A DNA stretch of 64,000 bases from Pseudoalteromonas sp. R3 (GCF_004014715.1 NZ_CP034834.1:372001-436000); one strand, 5' to 3'. Shown: positions 47,880 through 58,308, counted from the first letter of the stretch. The notes: generated from the letters alone by a model not told the origin. Numbers and translations are program-made.

Positions 47880-47908
47880 CTTGAATTACAAATTGCCGCC
47901 CCTATTTA
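47880..47908 (+). promoter_or_regulatory. Sigma32-type heat-shock promoter of dnaK
   Basis: CTTGAAT (47880-47886), 12-base spacer, CCCCTATTT (47899-47907), against the RpoH consensus CTTGAAA-N11-16-CCCCATNT. It is 50 bases before the dnaK ATG. Upstream are A8/T10 tracts (47852-47870). Confidence 0.82.
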
Positions 47909-47957
47909 TCAAGTCATCTAACAGAACAACGAATTTTTGAAGTCGGAGAAGATTCAC

Positions 47958-49880
47958 ATGGGTAAAATTATTGGAATCGATTTAGGTACTACTAACTCTT
48001 GTGTAGCGGTACTTGATGGTGATAAAACACGCGTTATCGAAAACGCTGAAGGGGATCGTACAACGCCATCGGTTATTGCATTTACCGAAGAGGGCGAAAC
48101 GCTAGTAGGTCAACCGGCAAAACGTCAGGCTGTGACTAACCCTCAGAACACACTGTATGCAATCAAGCGTTTGATCGGTCGTCGTTTCGAAGACGAAGAA
48201 GTACAGCGCGACATCGGTATCATGCCATTTAAGATTGTTAAAGCAGACAATGGCGATGCCTGGGTTGAAGTACGTGGCGAAAAGCGTGCAGCACCTCAGA
48301 TTTCTGCTGAAGTCCTGAAGAAAATGAAAAAGACTGCCGAGGATTTCCTGGGCGAAGAAGTAACAGAAGCGGTAATCACTGTCCCTGCTTACTTCAACGA
48401 TTCACAGCGTCAGGCAACAAAAGATGCCGGTCGTATTGCTGGTCTTGATGTAAAACGTATCATCAACGAGCCAACAGCAGCGGCACTTGCCTACGGTATG
48501 GACAAAAAACAAGGCGACAACGTTGTTGCAGTGTATGACTTAGGTGGTGGTACATTCGATATCTCAATCATCGAGATTGATGAAGTTGAAGGAGAGCACA
48601 CATTCGAAGTACTTGCAACGAACGGTGACACGCACTTAGGTGGTGAAGATTTCGATAACCGCGTAATCAACTATCTGGTTGCTGAATTCAAGAAAGACCA
48701 AGGCATTGACCTGAAAACTGATCCGCTGGCAATGCAGCGTGTGAAAGAAGCCGCTGAAAAAGCGAAGATTGAGCTTTCATCTGCACAGCAAACTGAGGTA
48801 AATCTACCTTACGTAACTGCTGACGCAACAGGTCCTAAGCACATGAACGTGAAGTTGACTCGCGCAAAACTTGAGTCTCTGGTTGAAGACCTGGTTGCAC
48901 AGTCTATCGAGCCGCTAAAGCGTGCACTGGCTGATGCGGACCTGTCTGTAAGCGACGTAAATGACATCATTCTGGTCGGTGGTCAAACACGTATGCCACT
49001 GGTACAGAAGCAAGTTGCAGAGTTCTTTGGTAAAGAGCCTCGTAAAGACGTAAACCCTGATGAAGCAGTAGCCGTTGGTGCTGCGGTTCAAGGTGGTGTA
49101 CTTGCTGGTGACGTGAAAGATGTACTGCTACTTGACGTTTGTCCTCTGTCTCTGGGTATTGAGACTATGGGCCAAGTCATGACTGCGCTTATTGAGAAAA
49201 ACACGACGATCCCTACTAAAAAGTCGCAAACTTTCTCAACAGCAGAAGACAACCAGTCAGCGGTAACAATCCATGTACTGCAAGGTGAGCGTAAGCGTTC
49301 AAGCGACAATAAGTCTCTTGGCCAGTTCAACCTGGAAGGTATTCGTCCTGCACAGCGTGGTGTACCACAAATCGAAGTAACGTTTGATGTTGACGCGGAC
49401 GGTATCTTACACGTATCTGCGAAAGATAAAGACACAGGTAAAGAGCAGAAGATCACGATTCAAGCGTCTTCAGGTCTGAGCGACGATGAAATCGAAAACA
49501 TGGTTCGTGATGCAGAAGCGAATGCTGAAGAAGACAAGAAGTTCGAAGAGTTGGTAGGCGCTCGTAACCAGGCTGATGCTTTGGTTCATGCGACTCGCAA
49601 GCAAGTAGAAGAAGCTGGCGACGACCTACCTGCTGACGACAAAACCGCGATTGAAGTGGCACTGTCTGAGCTGGAAACAGCGATTAAAGGTGAAAGCAAA
49701 GAAGAAATCGATGCTAAGACCCAGGCACTTGCAGAAAAGTCTCAGAAGCTAATGGAAATTGCTCAGGCGAAAGCTCAGGCGCAACAACAAGCTGGCGGTG
49801 ACGCAGGTGCACAGCAAGCAAACAAAGCTGACGACGATGTAGTAGATGCCGAGTTTGAAGAAGTGAAAGACGACAAGTAA
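47958..49880 (+). CDS. dnaK: Chaperone DnaK (Hsp70)
   Basis: ATP-driven chaperone in the cytoplasm. 640 residues from ATG 47958, which has GGAGAAG at good spacing; the frame seven codons longer is unsupported. [50 protein letters not shown] and [12 protein letters not shown] are the standard nucleotide-domain signatures; substrate domain and helical lid follow, ending with the GrpE/DnaJ-contact tail EFEEVKDDK. Paired with dnaJ downstream, heat-shock promoter upstream. Confidence 0.99.
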   Translation: MGKIIGIDLGTTNSCVAVLDGDKTRVIENAEGDRTTPSVIAFTEEGETLVGQPAKRQAVTNPQNTLYAIKRLIGRRFEDEEVQRDIGIMPFKIVKADNGDAWVEVRGEKRAAPQISAEVLKKMKKTAEDFLGEEVTEAVITVPAYFNDSQRQATKDAGRIAGLDVKRIINEPTAAALAYGMDKKQGDNVVAVYDLGGGTFDISIIEIDEVEGEHTFEVLATNGDTHLGGEDFDNRVINYLVAEFKKDQGIDLKTDPLAMQRVKEAAEKAKIELSSAQQTEVNLPYVTADATGPKHMNVKLTRAKLESLVEDLVAQSIEPLKRALADADLSVSDVNDIILVGGQTRMPLVQKQVAEFFGKEPRKDVNPDEAVAVGAAVQGGVLAGDVKDVLLLDVCPLSLGIETMGQVMTALIEKNTTIPTKKSQTFSTAEDNQSAVTIHVLQGERKRSSDNKSLGQFNLEGIRPAQRGVPQIEVTFDVDADGILHVSAKDKDTGKEQKITIQASSGLSDDEIENMVRDAEANAEEDKKFEELVGARNQADALVHATRKQVEEAGDDLPADDKTAIEVALSELETAIKGESKEEIDAKTQALAEKSQKLMEIAQAKAQAQQQAGGDAGAQQANKADDDVVDAEFEEVKDDK

Positions 49881-50104
49881 TTGTTGACTTGTAAGTGCAC
49901 ACAGGCCTAGCCTGGAGTGCTAAACAGGGCCTGTTTATCCTTCAAATTCTCGCGAATGGCAAAGGTAAGCAGGCTCTGACGTATTTAAATTAGAGCGGTA
50001 AGTGAAAGAGCAGAGGCACTAAGTCTCTTATGTGGCACAATTAAACACTTATTCGCCAGGCGGTCATCACAGTGGCTGATCGCTCAGTAAGATGTGTGAG
50101 AACT

Positions 50105-51235
50105 ATGTCAAAACAAGACTATTACGACGTTCTTGGGGTATCAAAAGACGCCGGTGAACGTGAGATTAAAAAGGCCTATAAACGCCTTGCAATGAAGTAT
50201 CACCCTGACAGAACGGCGGGTGATGCTGAGCTGGAAGCAAAGTTTAAGGAAGTAAAAGAAGCCTACGAAGTCTTAACTGATAGTCAAAAACGCCAGATGT
50301 ATGATCAATACGGCCATGCTGCCTTTGAACAAAACGGTGGTGCAGGCCATGGTGGATTTGGCGGCGGTGCTGATTTTGGTGATATTTTCGGGGACGTATT
50401 CGGTGATATTTTTGGAGGCGGCAGACGTCAGTCACGCCAGCAACGGGGAGCAGATCTGCGCTATAGCTTAGATCTTAGCCTGGAAGATGCTGTACGGGGC
50501 AAAGAAGTCGAGATTCAGGTACCAACTTGGGTATCCTGTAAGCCATGTGATGGCAGTGGTGCTAAATCAGGCTCAAAGCCAAAGACATGTTCAACATGTC
50601 ATGGTGCAGGTCAGGTTCAAATGCGCCAGGGTTTCTTTGCTGTGCAGCAAACTTGTCCTACATGTCAGGGCACGGGTCAGGTTATTTCAGATCCATGCGA
50701 TAGCTGTCATGGTCAGGGTCGCGTTGAGAAGACGAAGACCTTATCTGTGAAGATCCCCGCAGGTGTTGATACTGGAGACCGTATTAGACTCTCCGGAGAA
50801 GGCGAAGCGGGTATGCACGGTGCCCCTGCTGGGGACTTATATGTTCAGGTGAGTGTAAGAGAACACCCGATTTTTGTTCGCGATGGTAACAATTTATACT
50901 GCGAAGTGCCTATCAGCTACACCACAGCGGCATTAGGCGGGGAAATTGAAGTACCGACGCTAGATGGCAGAGCAAACCTCAAAGTGCCTTCTGAAAGCCA
51001 GACCGGCAAAATGTTCAGAATGCGCGGTAAGGGCGTGAAATCTGTGCGCAGCGGTGCTGTGGGTGACTTGATCTGTAAAGTGGTAATAGAAACTCCGGTT
51101 AACCTGAATGAAAGACAAAAAGAGTTACTAAAAGAGCTGGAGGAGAGCATGGGCAGTGATGCGGGTAAAAACCGTCCTAAGGCTCAGGGGTTCTTTGATG
51201 GCGTGAAGAAATTCTTTGATGATCTAACTAAGTAA
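50105..51235 (+). CDS. dnaJ: Chaperone DnaJ (Hsp40)
   Basis: Co-chaperone stimulating DnaK ATPase. 376 residues from ATG 50105 (GAGAAC upstream), matching E. coli DnaJ (376). J-domain with HPD in [10 protein letters not shown], Gly/Phe-rich segment (about 75-115), four CxxCxGxG zinc repeats ([32 protein letters not shown]) and the C-terminal substrate domains. It follows dnaK by 224 bases containing a small AAACAG/CTGTTT hairpin, and ends at a clear terminator. Confidence 0.99.
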   Translation: MSKQDYYDVLGVSKDAGEREIKKAYKRLAMKYHPDRTAGDAELEAKFKEVKEAYEVLTDSQKRQMYDQYGHAAFEQNGGAGHGGFGGGADFGDIFGDVFGDIFGGGRRQSRQQRGADLRYSLDLSLEDAVRGKEVEIQVPTWVSCKPCDGSGAKSGSKPKTCSTCHGAGQVQMRQGFFAVQQTCPTCQGTGQVISDPCDSCHGQGRVEKTKTLSVKIPAGVDTGDRIRLSGEGEAGMHGAPAGDLYVQVSVREHPIFVRDGNNLYCEVPISYTTAALGGEIEVPTLDGRANLKVPSESQTGKMFRMRGKGVKSVRSGAVGDLICKVVIETPVNLNERQKELLKELEESMGSDAGKNRPKAQGFFDGVKKFFDDLTK

Positions 51236-51276
51236 GTACGCGTTTAACGAGTTTTCAGCTTACTCTTAAGAAAAAC

Positions 51277-51304
51277 AAACGGCGCTTAACGGCGCCGTTT
51301 TCTC
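51277..51304 (+). terminator. Intrinsic terminator after dnaJ
   Basis: Perfect 9-bp stem AAACGGCGC / GCGCCGTTT, loop TTAACG, then TTCTC. About 40 bases after the dnaJ stop and just before the convergent small gene. Confidence 0.82.
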
Positions 51305-51526
51305 TCAGTTTAACAGCATGAGATGATCCATATCTCCAGTGCATTTACATGCCAGCACTGTTCGACTGTGTCCTGTTAAAAGAAGTCCATCGGTACAGCC
51401 CAATCGTTTACACTTGGACGCACAGGTCACACTGCTTTCCCAAAAGTAATACTCATTAGTCAAAAAAGATAATGCCACGTAGCTAACCGCACAAACGGCT
51501 GCGATACGAACAAGGTACTTGCTCAT
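51305..51526 (-). CDS. Small Cys-rich membrane-anchored or secreted protein (unknown)
   Basis: 73 residues from ATG 51526, which has GGGGAG upstream (GTG-type starts further up are weaker). An N-terminal hydrophobic segment (MSKYLVRIAAVCAVSYVALSFL) exports or anchors it; the rest has five Cys in CASKCKRLGC and ACKC, suggesting disulfides or a metal site in the periplasm. Not recognised. Convergent with dnaJ. Real gene judged by ribosome site and signal. Confidence 0.55.
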   Translation of the reverse strand: MSKYLVRIAAVCAVSYVALSFLTNEYYFWESSVTCASKCKRLGCTDGLLLTGHSRTVLACKCTGDMDHLMLLN

Positions 51527-51671
51527 AACGACTCCCCGGCGCAATAATACAGTGCGTGTAGAGGTAATTAGACTTTAGTCTAATTTGGCGTTTTGTCTAC
51601 CTTAAGTTAGGGTTATTCACTATGACGCGCCATTGAATTTTTTAAGACAGCCAGGTACAGGACGATAAGGC

Positions 51672-52130
51672 ATGACACCCGCTATCCAACTACTCAATAA
51701 GCACAAAGCAGACTTCAACATACTTAAATTTGACCACGACCCGGGCACCACAGATTTTGCTCAGGAGGCAACTGAGGCGTTGGCCCTGGCGCCGCAACAA
51801 GTGTTTAAAACTTTGGTGATAAGCGTTGATGGTCGACTCTTTGTTGCCGTCACACCATCCACTCAACTTGTTGATTTGAAAGCTTTTGCAAAGAGTTGTA
51901 AGGGGAAAAAGGCGCAGCTTGCAACGCAGCAGCAGGCCGAAAATGCAACAGGTTATCAGTTAGGCGGGATCAGCCCGTTCGCACACAAAAAACGCTTACC
52001 CGTAATGTTGCACAGATCCGCACTCGATTATCAGGTAATCTATGTCAGTGGCGGTCGACGAGGCCTGGAGTTAGCGATCGGTCCGGATACGATTAAAGCA
52101 CTGTGCTCAGCTCAGGTTGCTGATTTTTAA
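51672..52130 (+). CDS. ybaK: Cys-tRNA(Pro)/Cys-tRNA(Cys) deacylase YbaK
   Basis: Trans-editing factor that clears Cys mis-charged on tRNA-Pro. 152 residues (E. coli 159). MTPAIQLLNKHKADFNILKFDHDP, the Lys of VFKTLVI essential for editing, VTPSTQLVDLK, GYQLGGISPFAHKKRLPVML and VSGGRRGLELAIGP are the YbaK signatures. Cytoplasmic. ATG 51672, weak ribosome site (GATAAGG). Confidence 0.95.
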   Translation: MTPAIQLLNKHKADFNILKFDHDPGTTDFAQEATEALALAPQQVFKTLVISVDGRLFVAVTPSTQLVDLKAFAKSCKGKKAQLATQQQAENATGYQLGGISPFAHKKRLPVMLHRSALDYQVIYVSGGRRGLELAIGPDTIKALCSAQVADF

Positions 52131-52387
52131 CTCTTCTGGTTTGCATGTAATTCGTGGCCTCTCATTGGCGGGCAGTAGAAAAACTTACACCGACCTCTTT
52201 ATTAGTATAAAAATCACTCAAAAAACTCAATTCAGCGAACACTTGTAAGCTATTAATTATTTAGAAATTTTTTAAACAACTCAGACCTTTCAGTAAAAAA
52301 CCCGTTAAAAAGTAACGTAGAGTAATTGATCTAAACGAAATTTTGTGCCGTAATGTAACCATATCAATCTGGTCGGATGAGTTTATT

Positions 52388-54640
52388 ATGAGTTTAAGAA
52401 CACAACTAAGAAAAATATTGCCTAGCATTTCAGTTACCGAGCAAGAAGCGCTTGATGCGGGAGATGTCTGGCTTGAAGGCTCAATCTATCGCGGCAAACC
52501 AGACTTCGACGCATTGCGTGCGGTACCAGAAGCCAAATTAACTAGCGAAGAACAAGCTTTCCTGGACGGTCCAGTGCAGGAATTGATGGCGATGATCGAC
52601 GATTCTGTGATCCAGAACGAAAAGCATTTGCCAGAGCATATCCTTGAATTTTTGAAAAAAGAGCGTTTCTTCTCTTTGATCATTCCTAAAGAGTACGGTG
52701 GCCGAGAATTCAGCCCATATGCAAACTCGACCATAGTGGGCACTATCGCAACTAAGTCTTCGGCAGTTGCCGTGACTGTAATGGTTCCTAACTCGCTTGG
52801 TCCGGGTGAGCTGCTGATGCACTATGGCACCAAAGAGCAGCAGGCACATTACTTGCCGCGCCTTGCCAATGGTACAGATATCCCATGTTTTGCATTGACC
52901 AGCCCGGAAGCCGGCTCTGATGCAGGTGGTATCCCAGATCAAGGTATTGTTACTAAAGGTCAGTACAACGGTGAAGAGGTGCTGGGTCTGGAAGTCACCT
53001 GGGATAAGCGTTACATCACACTTGCGCCTATCGCAACCGTGCTGGGTCTGGCATTTAAAGTGTTCGATCCGCAGGGGTTACTCGGTGGCAAAGAGTCACT
53101 GGGGATCACCTGTGCTCTGATCCCTAAATCGCACCCAGGTGTTGAGCTGGGCAATCGCCATGATCCTATGGGGATCCGTTTTTACAACGGCACAACACGC
53201 GGTGAAAAAGTATTTATTCCAATGGATTTCATTATTGGCGGCCAACAGAACATAGGTCGCGGCTGGCAAATGCTGGTTAGTTGTCTGGGCGCTGGTCGCG
53301 GTATTTCATTGCCAGCACTAGGCGTATCTACCAGTCAGGTTGCACTAAAATCAGCCTCTGAATATGCCGCGGTGCGTGAACAGTTTGGTCTGGCCATCGG
53401 TCAGTTCGAAGGTATTCAGGAAAAGCTGGCCGACATCGCGGGTAAAACCTATTTGCAAGAAGCCATGCGTGTGTTGACCACAGAAGGTTTGGGAATGGGT
53501 CTTAAGCCTTCAGTTGTTACGGCCATCGCGAAGTACCACATGACAGAAACTGGCCGAGATGTGCTGGATTCAGCAATGGATATTTTGGCAGGTAAAGCAA
53601 TTCAGAATGGTCCGCAAAATACACTTGCCAGTGGGTATGTGGCTCAACCAATTGCAATTACAGTGGAAGGCGCGAATATTCTTACCCGTAACCTGATGAT
53701 ATTCGGTCAAGGTGTAATGCGCTGTCACCCTTACCTGCAGTCGATGGTTGAAGCAATTCACAGCGAAGAGGCTGATGCCGATAAGACCTTTAACAAGATT
53801 TTACGTAAAACGGTTGGGTACAGCGTCGCAAACAGTTTACGTGCTTTCAAGTTGGGTCTGCTTCCTTTCACTGCGGGTAGCAAGTCAAGTTTGCCAGAGG
53901 TACAGCAATACGAAAAAGCCGCACAGCGTTTGTCAGCGAAATTGGCTGTGTATGCGGACTTTTCATTGCTTGTTTTGGGCGGAAAGTTAAAACAAGCAGA
54001 AATGTTGTCTGCGCGTTTGGGCGACGTGATGAGTTACCTTTACGCGGCAATGGCTTCTATCAAGTACTACGAGCAAAAAGTGGCTGTTACAGACCGAGAA
54101 GCGGCCGCACCTTACTTCCACTATGCAACACGATATGCACTGATTGAAGCTGAGCAGGCATTGCATAAGTTCTTGGATAACTTCCCTGCATCAGGAACGC
54201 GTAAGTTTATGCGAGTGTTGACAATGCAGTTTAGCCACTCAATGCCGCAGATCAACGACGATATGGTGCGTGAATTGGCGACGGCGGCACAGCTGGATAC
54301 CGCGTTTAAAGCTCAGTTGACTCATTTGGTTAAACCACAAGCTGGCGATGGTCACGACATTAACGAGCAGGCATACAAAGCCAAGATCGCATGTCTGGAT
54401 CTGCTAAGCAAAGTTAAAAAAGCGCTGAAAAAGCGCGAGATCAAAGCGGGTGTACGCTTTTACGAAACACTGGATAACGCTCTGATAGCTAAAGTCATTA
54501 CTGAGACCGAATACGCACAGTTGATCGATTATAACCGCAAGCGTGAAAAAGCGATTCGTGTTGACGAGTTTGACTTTGACCTTAACCTTCTGGACGATCA
54601 GACTGGTTCAGTCAATGTAAAGTCTGCCGTTAATCAGTAA
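52388..54640 (+). CDS. fadE: Acyl-CoA dehydrogenase FadE
   Basis: First oxidative step of fatty acid beta-oxidation. 750 residues from ATG 52388; the 15 extra upstream codons look non-coding. N-terminal acyl-CoA dehydrogenase core (FALTSPEAGSDAGGIPDQG, MGIRFYNGTTRGEKVFIPMDFIIGG, GRGISLPALGVSTSQVAL) plus the large C-terminal FadE-specific domain (about 480-740, DUF1974) place it in the FadE class. Membrane-associated in E. coli. A 257-base gap upstream holds no gene and no operator I can name with confidence. Ends at a strong terminator. Confidence 0.95.
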   Translation: MSLRTQLRKILPSISVTEQEALDAGDVWLEGSIYRGKPDFDALRAVPEAKLTSEEQAFLDGPVQELMAMIDDSVIQNEKHLPEHILEFLKKERFFSLIIPKEYGGREFSPYANSTIVGTIATKSSAVAVTVMVPNSLGPGELLMHYGTKEQQAHYLPRLANGTDIPCFALTSPEAGSDAGGIPDQGIVTKGQYNGEEVLGLEVTWDKRYITLAPIATVLGLAFKVFDPQGLLGGKESLGITCALIPKSHPGVELGNRHDPMGIRFYNGTTRGEKVFIPMDFIIGGQQNIGRGWQMLVSCLGAGRGISLPALGVSTSQVALKSASEYAAVREQFGLAIGQFEGIQEKLADIAGKTYLQEAMRVLTTEGLGMGLKPSVVTAIAKYHMTETGRDVLDSAMDILAGKAIQNGPQNTLASGYVAQPIAITVEGANILTRNLMIFGQGVMRCHPYLQSMVEAIHSEEADADKTFNKILRKTVGYSVANSLRAFKLGLLPFTAGSKSSLPEVQQYEKAAQRLSAKLAVYADFSLLVLGGKLKQAEMLSARLGDVMSYLYAAMASIKYYEQKVAVTDREAAAPYFHYATRYALIEAEQALHKFLDNFPASGTRKFMRVLTMQFSHSMPQINDDMVRELATAAQLDTAFKAQLTHLVKPQAGDGHDINEQAYKAKIACLDLLSKVKKALKKREIKAGVRFYETLDNALIAKVITETEYAQLIDYNRKREKAIRVDEFDFDLNLLDDQTGSVNVKSAVNQ

Positions 54641-54662
54641 TCATCAATACGCGATTCACTGC

Positions 54663-54689
54663 AAAGCCCCGTTGATACGGGGCTTTTTC
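54663..54689 (+). terminator. Intrinsic terminator of fadE
   Basis: Perfect 10-bp stem AAAGCCCCGT / ACGGGGCTTT, loop TGAT, then TTCG. Positioned between fadE and the kinase gene; supports the later start for the latter. Confidence 0.92.
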
Positions 54690-54801
54690 GTAAGTGGTTG
54701 TTATGACCAGCCTTGAAGTGTTTAAAGACGTGTTACACTGTGAGATAAACATATCTCCGGCAAGTTATCGTCAATATCAACTTAACAACTCAGGGAGTGT
54801 T

Positions 54802-55755
54802 ATGTCAGCTTCAACACTTGTTTCGCACGTTATGACCATGTTGCCAGATCCACAACACTGCCAGGCGCTGTGGAGTGGCTGTGGTCACATTTATAAGTTC
54901 ACTTATCAGGGGAACATGCTTGTTGCCAAGGTTGCGGCCGTGCCTGCGCAGCTTGAACATAGACACATTGCTCAAAGCGAGCATTCGCTGAATCGTAAAC
55001 ATCGCTCATATGAAAAGGAATTGATGTTTTATCAAGATACTGCGCAAGATTATCTTAATGAATGTGCGTTGCCACAGGTAAAAGCCGTTGCAAATCGCGA
55101 CGAGGCTTTTGTATTTGTGTTTACTGACTTTGAAACTCAGGGTTATCGCAACGTTAGCAAAGCAGAACCATGGCACGTTACTCAAATGATAGCATGGCTT
55201 GCGCGTTTTCACGCGATTGGGCTTGTCAGCTCCCACACACCAAACATATACGGACGCGGAAACTATTGGCATCTGAGCACACGTCCAGACGAGTATGAAC
55301 GGATGATACCCGGTTTGCTTAAAAACAGTGCGAACCGGATAGATCAAAGATTGCGGGATTGTCCATATCAAACCTTAATCCATGGCGATGCAAAGGTGGC
55401 AAATTTCGCTTTTTCTCAACGTCAGGCGTTGGGGTATGATTTCCAACATGTTGGTCTGGGTATTGGGATAGCTGATGTAATGTTGTTGCTTACCAGCTTA
55501 TATTGTGGACGAGATTTGGAGTTACATGCTGAGCAGTATCTGAATTTGTACTTTGAACAACTATCCGAGGCACTCGCGCCGAGTTGGAGTTCAGAGCAGT
55601 TTAATGATTTGGAAAAGAGCTGGCGTAGACTATGGGCGTTTGTATGGGCCGATTTTCATCGTTTTTTACTTGGCTGGAAACCGGACCATGAAAAGCTGAC
55701 AGCTTATATGCTCCACCAGACAGAACTTTGTCTTGCACAACTCGGAGAAGAGTAA
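54802..55755 (+). CDS. Aminoglycoside phosphotransferase-like / ecdysteroid-kinase-like protein
   Basis: 317 residues from ATG 54802 (GGGAG upstream); the frame is open from 54694, but that lies five bases after a terminator. Protein-kinase-like small-molecule kinase: N-lobe FTYQGNMLVAKV with the Lys, FVFVFTDFET hinge region, catalytic loop LIHGDAKVANFAF (HGDxxxxN) and metal-binding DFQ in GYDFQHVGLG. The DFQ and C-terminal helices resemble EcKinase/DUF227 proteins more than antibiotic-resistance enzymes. Substrate unknown. Its stop shares a base with the ATG of an EamA exporter, so the two form an operon. Confidence 0.8.
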   Translation: MSASTLVSHVMTMLPDPQHCQALWSGCGHIYKFTYQGNMLVAKVAAVPAQLEHRHIAQSEHSLNRKHRSYEKELMFYQDTAQDYLNECALPQVKAVANRDEAFVFVFTDFETQGYRNVSKAEPWHVTQMIAWLARFHAIGLVSSHTPNIYGRGNYWHLSTRPDEYERMIPGLLKNSANRIDQRLRDCPYQTLIHGDAKVANFAFSQRQALGYDFQHVGLGIGIADVMLLLTSLYCGRDLELHAEQYLNLYFEQLSEALAPSWSSEQFNDLEKSWRRLWAFVWADFHRFLLGWKPDHEKLTAYMLHQTELCLAQLGEE

Positions 55756-56570
55756 TGCTGACTGCCTTGTTTAGTGCGCTATGCTGGGCGTGTTTCGACT
55801 TCTTGCGTAAGCAATTGGCACAGCAATTCAGTGCCCCGTTAATGTCTGTTATGTTTAGCTTGTTGGTGTTGCCTGGCTACGTGATTTACTGGGCCTGGTT
55901 AGAAGCTCCTTTGCCGTCTGCCCAATACTTTATTCCTGGAGTCGTTAGTGGCTTGCTCGCTGCACTAGGCAGTGTGTGTTTTATTCGCGGTTTAGCTGTG
56001 GGTAAAATTGCTGTGATGCTTCCCTTGTTGTCTATCACACCTGTGGTGTCAGGCGCTTTTGCATGGGCATGGTTAGGAGAGCCTTTGGGGGAAGAAGAGG
56101 TGTTGGCATTAGTGACCATTACGTTTGCGTCTTTTATCTTACAAGGTGGCAGACTGTCAATGACAGAACGGGGCACGGGGTACATGCTCGTGACCGCGTT
56201 TTGCTGGGGAATGTGCATTGTATTCGATAAACAGGCCCTTAAATATGGCAGTGTCAGTTTTCATCTGATTTTTCTGACTTTATCTGTGGTACTCATAAAC
56301 AGTATTATTTTTAGACCTGAGTTAGCCATTAAATCTATTTTGAAATTCAAATGGCAGTGGGGATGTGCGGCCGTCGTGTTTTCATTTGCTGTGTTAGGCC
56401 AGCTAGTAGCTTTACAACAGTTGCAGCCCGGGGTGATGGAAGCGATTAAACGTGCGATCGGCATTATCAGTGCGGCGATACTTGGTGTTTGCTTCTATAA
56501 AGAAACGCTCAAGCGCCATCAATGGTGCAGCATCTTTGTTATCCTTGTTGGGACCTTATCCTTATATTAA
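55755..56570 (+). CDS. EamA/DMT-family transporter
   Basis: 271 residues, about ten TM segments in two EamA halves (first ends about 130 with WAWLGEPLGEEEVLALVTI, second ends with GVCFYKETLKRHQW). These efflux metabolites by drug/metabolite exchange; substrate unknown. ATG 55755 overlaps the kinase stop (TAATG) with GGAGAAG upstream. Coupled expression suggests it may export or import the kinase's substrate or product, an inference. Confidence 0.85.
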   Translation: MLTALFSALCWACFDFLRKQLAQQFSAPLMSVMFSLLVLPGYVIYWAWLEAPLPSAQYFIPGVVSGLLAALGSVCFIRGLAVGKIAVMLPLLSITPVVSGAFAWAWLGEPLGEEEVLALVTITFASFILQGGRLSMTERGTGYMLVTAFCWGMCIVFDKQALKYGSVSFHLIFLTLSVVLINSIIFRPELAIKSILKFKWQWGCAAVVFSFAVLGQLVALQQLQPGVMEAIKRAIGIISAAILGVCFYKETLKRHQWCSIFVILVGTLSLY

Positions 56571-56632
56571 AAGAGCAAGCTAAGTGCCTGCTCCAGAGCG
56601 ACAACCTCATCCATGAGCGCTGTCTTGTTTAA

Positions 56633-58273
56633 TTACTTACATTGTGCGCCTTTGCGCCATACATTGCTGAAGATGTCAGGACGCGCGCCTAGTGACCACC
56701 AGGTTGCCTGATACTCGTAGCCTTTGTAGGACACTTTATCGCCTGTGTTGTAGTAGGTGCCTGAGTTCCAAGCTTCAACACCACTGCAGCCTCCGCCATT
56801 GCCGCCATCAGTGACAGTAACGCTCAGGCTCTTAGTCGCAGTTTTGCTATTTGTACCAGTCACTGTCAGAGTAACATTATAAGTACCGGCCTGTGCGTAA
56901 GTGTGGTTAGGGCTGGTTTGTGAGCTGGAATTACCATCACCAAAGCTCCAGCTATAAGCGCCCGCGCTCGATTTGTTGCTGAACTGTACACTAAGGCCGT
57001 TTGGTGTCGCTGAGAAGTCTGCGATAAGACCAGGACCGCTACAGTTACCATTGGTCAGATAATCGTAAGCTGCTTTTGCCTGCACGATACCGTGGCCGTA
57101 GTAGTTATCACGACCAGCCGCACCTTTATCTTTCGCTGTTGCATTCAGTGCAGAGCGGATCTGATCTGCACTACAACTTGGAAAGTTGCTCCATACCAGT
57201 GCTGCGACACCAGAGACGTGAGGTGTCGCCATGGATGTACCACTGATGCTCTTATAGCGATTGTCATTCCAGGTTGAATTAACATTGACACCCGGGCCTG
57301 CAATCTCGACTTGGCTATTGTACTGTGAAAACGAGGCAACTCTTTCAGAGCTGTCTACAGCAGCAACAGAGACAACTGCATCATAAGAAGCAGGGTAGCT
57401 GAATGAGCTATTTGAGCCGTTACCGGCTGCGGCGATGTGTAACATGCCACGCTGCGCGCTTTGGGCGAAGGCGTTTCGTTCAGCTGTTGAGCTGCCGCTG
57501 CCACCTAAACTCATGCTGGTTACGTTCGCGCCTGCCGCTTCACATTGCTCAATCGCCTTGATCAAGTCTGAACCGTAAGCCCAGCGACCTTGGTCATTGA
57601 AGACCTTTACAATATGTAAACCAAGTTGGCCCGACGGATTCACACCGACAACACCCTGACCATTGCCACCCAGCGCTGCAATCGTACCCGCAACGTGTGT
57701 ACCATGGCCATTGCCATCCTGGTACCAGTTGCCAGTATCATAAGAGCCATGGCCGTCATTACCAGTAACACCTGTGTTTGGCAGATCAGGGTGGCCACGA
57801 GTGTAACCTGTGTCCATGATACAAACTTTTTTGTTTCCAGCGCTGCTGTCACTCACCTGGTTTGCCTGAACCATAGTGATGCCGTAAGGGACTGACTCTG
57901 CGTAAGGGACAACAGATTGGCTGCTCACTTCAGGTAGAAAGCGCTTAGGATCCACCTCTACAGATTCGATGTTTCCGTTTGCTTCCAGCTCTGCTAATTG
58001 CTCTGGGGTTAATTCCATAACAACTGCATTGACACTTGGCAAAGTCTCAATCGCTTCAACATTAGCCTGTGAGGCAATGCTGGCCAAGCCTTGTGCTTTA
58101 AACTGAGACAGTTCTGCGCCTGATACACGCATTGGAAGCGTATTGGCTACAGCTGAATCTTTGACTGTAACGATGACACGTTGCGTTTCAGCAGCCTGCG
58201 CCGTGCCAAGTGCCGCTGTGACGCCCAAGGCCAGCAGTGAGTATTTTACGCCTGTTAGAACTTTGGTTTTCAT
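56633..58273 (-). CDS. Secreted S8 subtilisin-like protease with PKD and chitin-binding-type domains
   Basis: 546 residues. Signal peptide (1-27), I9-type propeptide (about 30-110), catalytic S8 domain (about 130-400), PKD domain (about 410-490) and a C-terminal CBM5/12-type module (EAWNSGTYYNTGDKVSYKGYEYQA...). The triad is visible: Asp in MDTGYTRGHPDLP, His in GHGTHVAGT, Ser in GTSMATPHVSG. The CBM5/12 module, with aromatic residues in YKGYEYQATWWS, suggests binding to chitin or a related surface. A promoter TTGACA-N17-TTTAGT lies upstream on the minus strand. Function: extracellular protein breakdown, perhaps on chitinous material. Confidence 0.95.
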   Translation of the reverse strand: MKTKVLTGVKYSLLALGVTAALGTAQAAETQRVIVTVKDSAVANTLPMRVSGAELSQFKAQGLASIASQANVEAIETLPSVNAVVMELTPEQLAELEANGNIESVEVDPKRFLPEVSSQSVVPYAESVPYGITMVQANQVSDSSAGNKKVCIMDTGYTRGHPDLPNTGVTGNDGHGSYDTGNWYQDGNGHGTHVAGTIAALGGNGQGVVGVNPSGQLGLHIVKVFNDQGRWAYGSDLIKAIEQCEAAGANVTSMSLGGSGSSTAERNAFAQSAQRGMLHIAAAGNGSNSSFSYPASYDAVVSVAAVDSSERVASFSQYNSQVEIAGPGVNVNSTWNDNRYKSISGTSMATPHVSGVAALVWSNFPSCSADQIRSALNATAKDKGAAGRDNYYGHGIVQAKAAYDYLTNGNCSGPGLIADFSATPNGLSVQFSNKSSAGAYSWSFGDGNSSSQTSPNHTYAQAGTYNVTLTVTGTNSKTATKSLSVTVTDGGNGGGCSGVEAWNSGTYYNTGDKVSYKGYEYQATWWSLGARPDIFSNVWRKGAQCK

Positions 58274-58308
58274 AAGTTTACCTTTATTACATGTTGTTAA
58301 CCCTTATA

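Noticed and set aside
49088..49456. Open frame of 122 codons antisense to dnaK
   Set aside because: It lies wholly inside the strongly conserved dnaK gene, has no ribosome site and its protein has no domain pattern; a codon-bias shadow.
54715..54741. TTGAAG-N15-TACACT as promoter for the kinase-EamA pair
   Set aside because: Spacer is two bases too short for a confident call; left unannotated.
54694..54801. Longer N-terminus for the kinase-like protein
   Set aside because: Begins five bases after the fadE terminator; ATG 54802 has a proper ribosome site and fits the fold's start.
57626..57895. Open frame antisense to the S8 protease
   Set aside because: Inside the catalytic domain coding region, no supporting signals.
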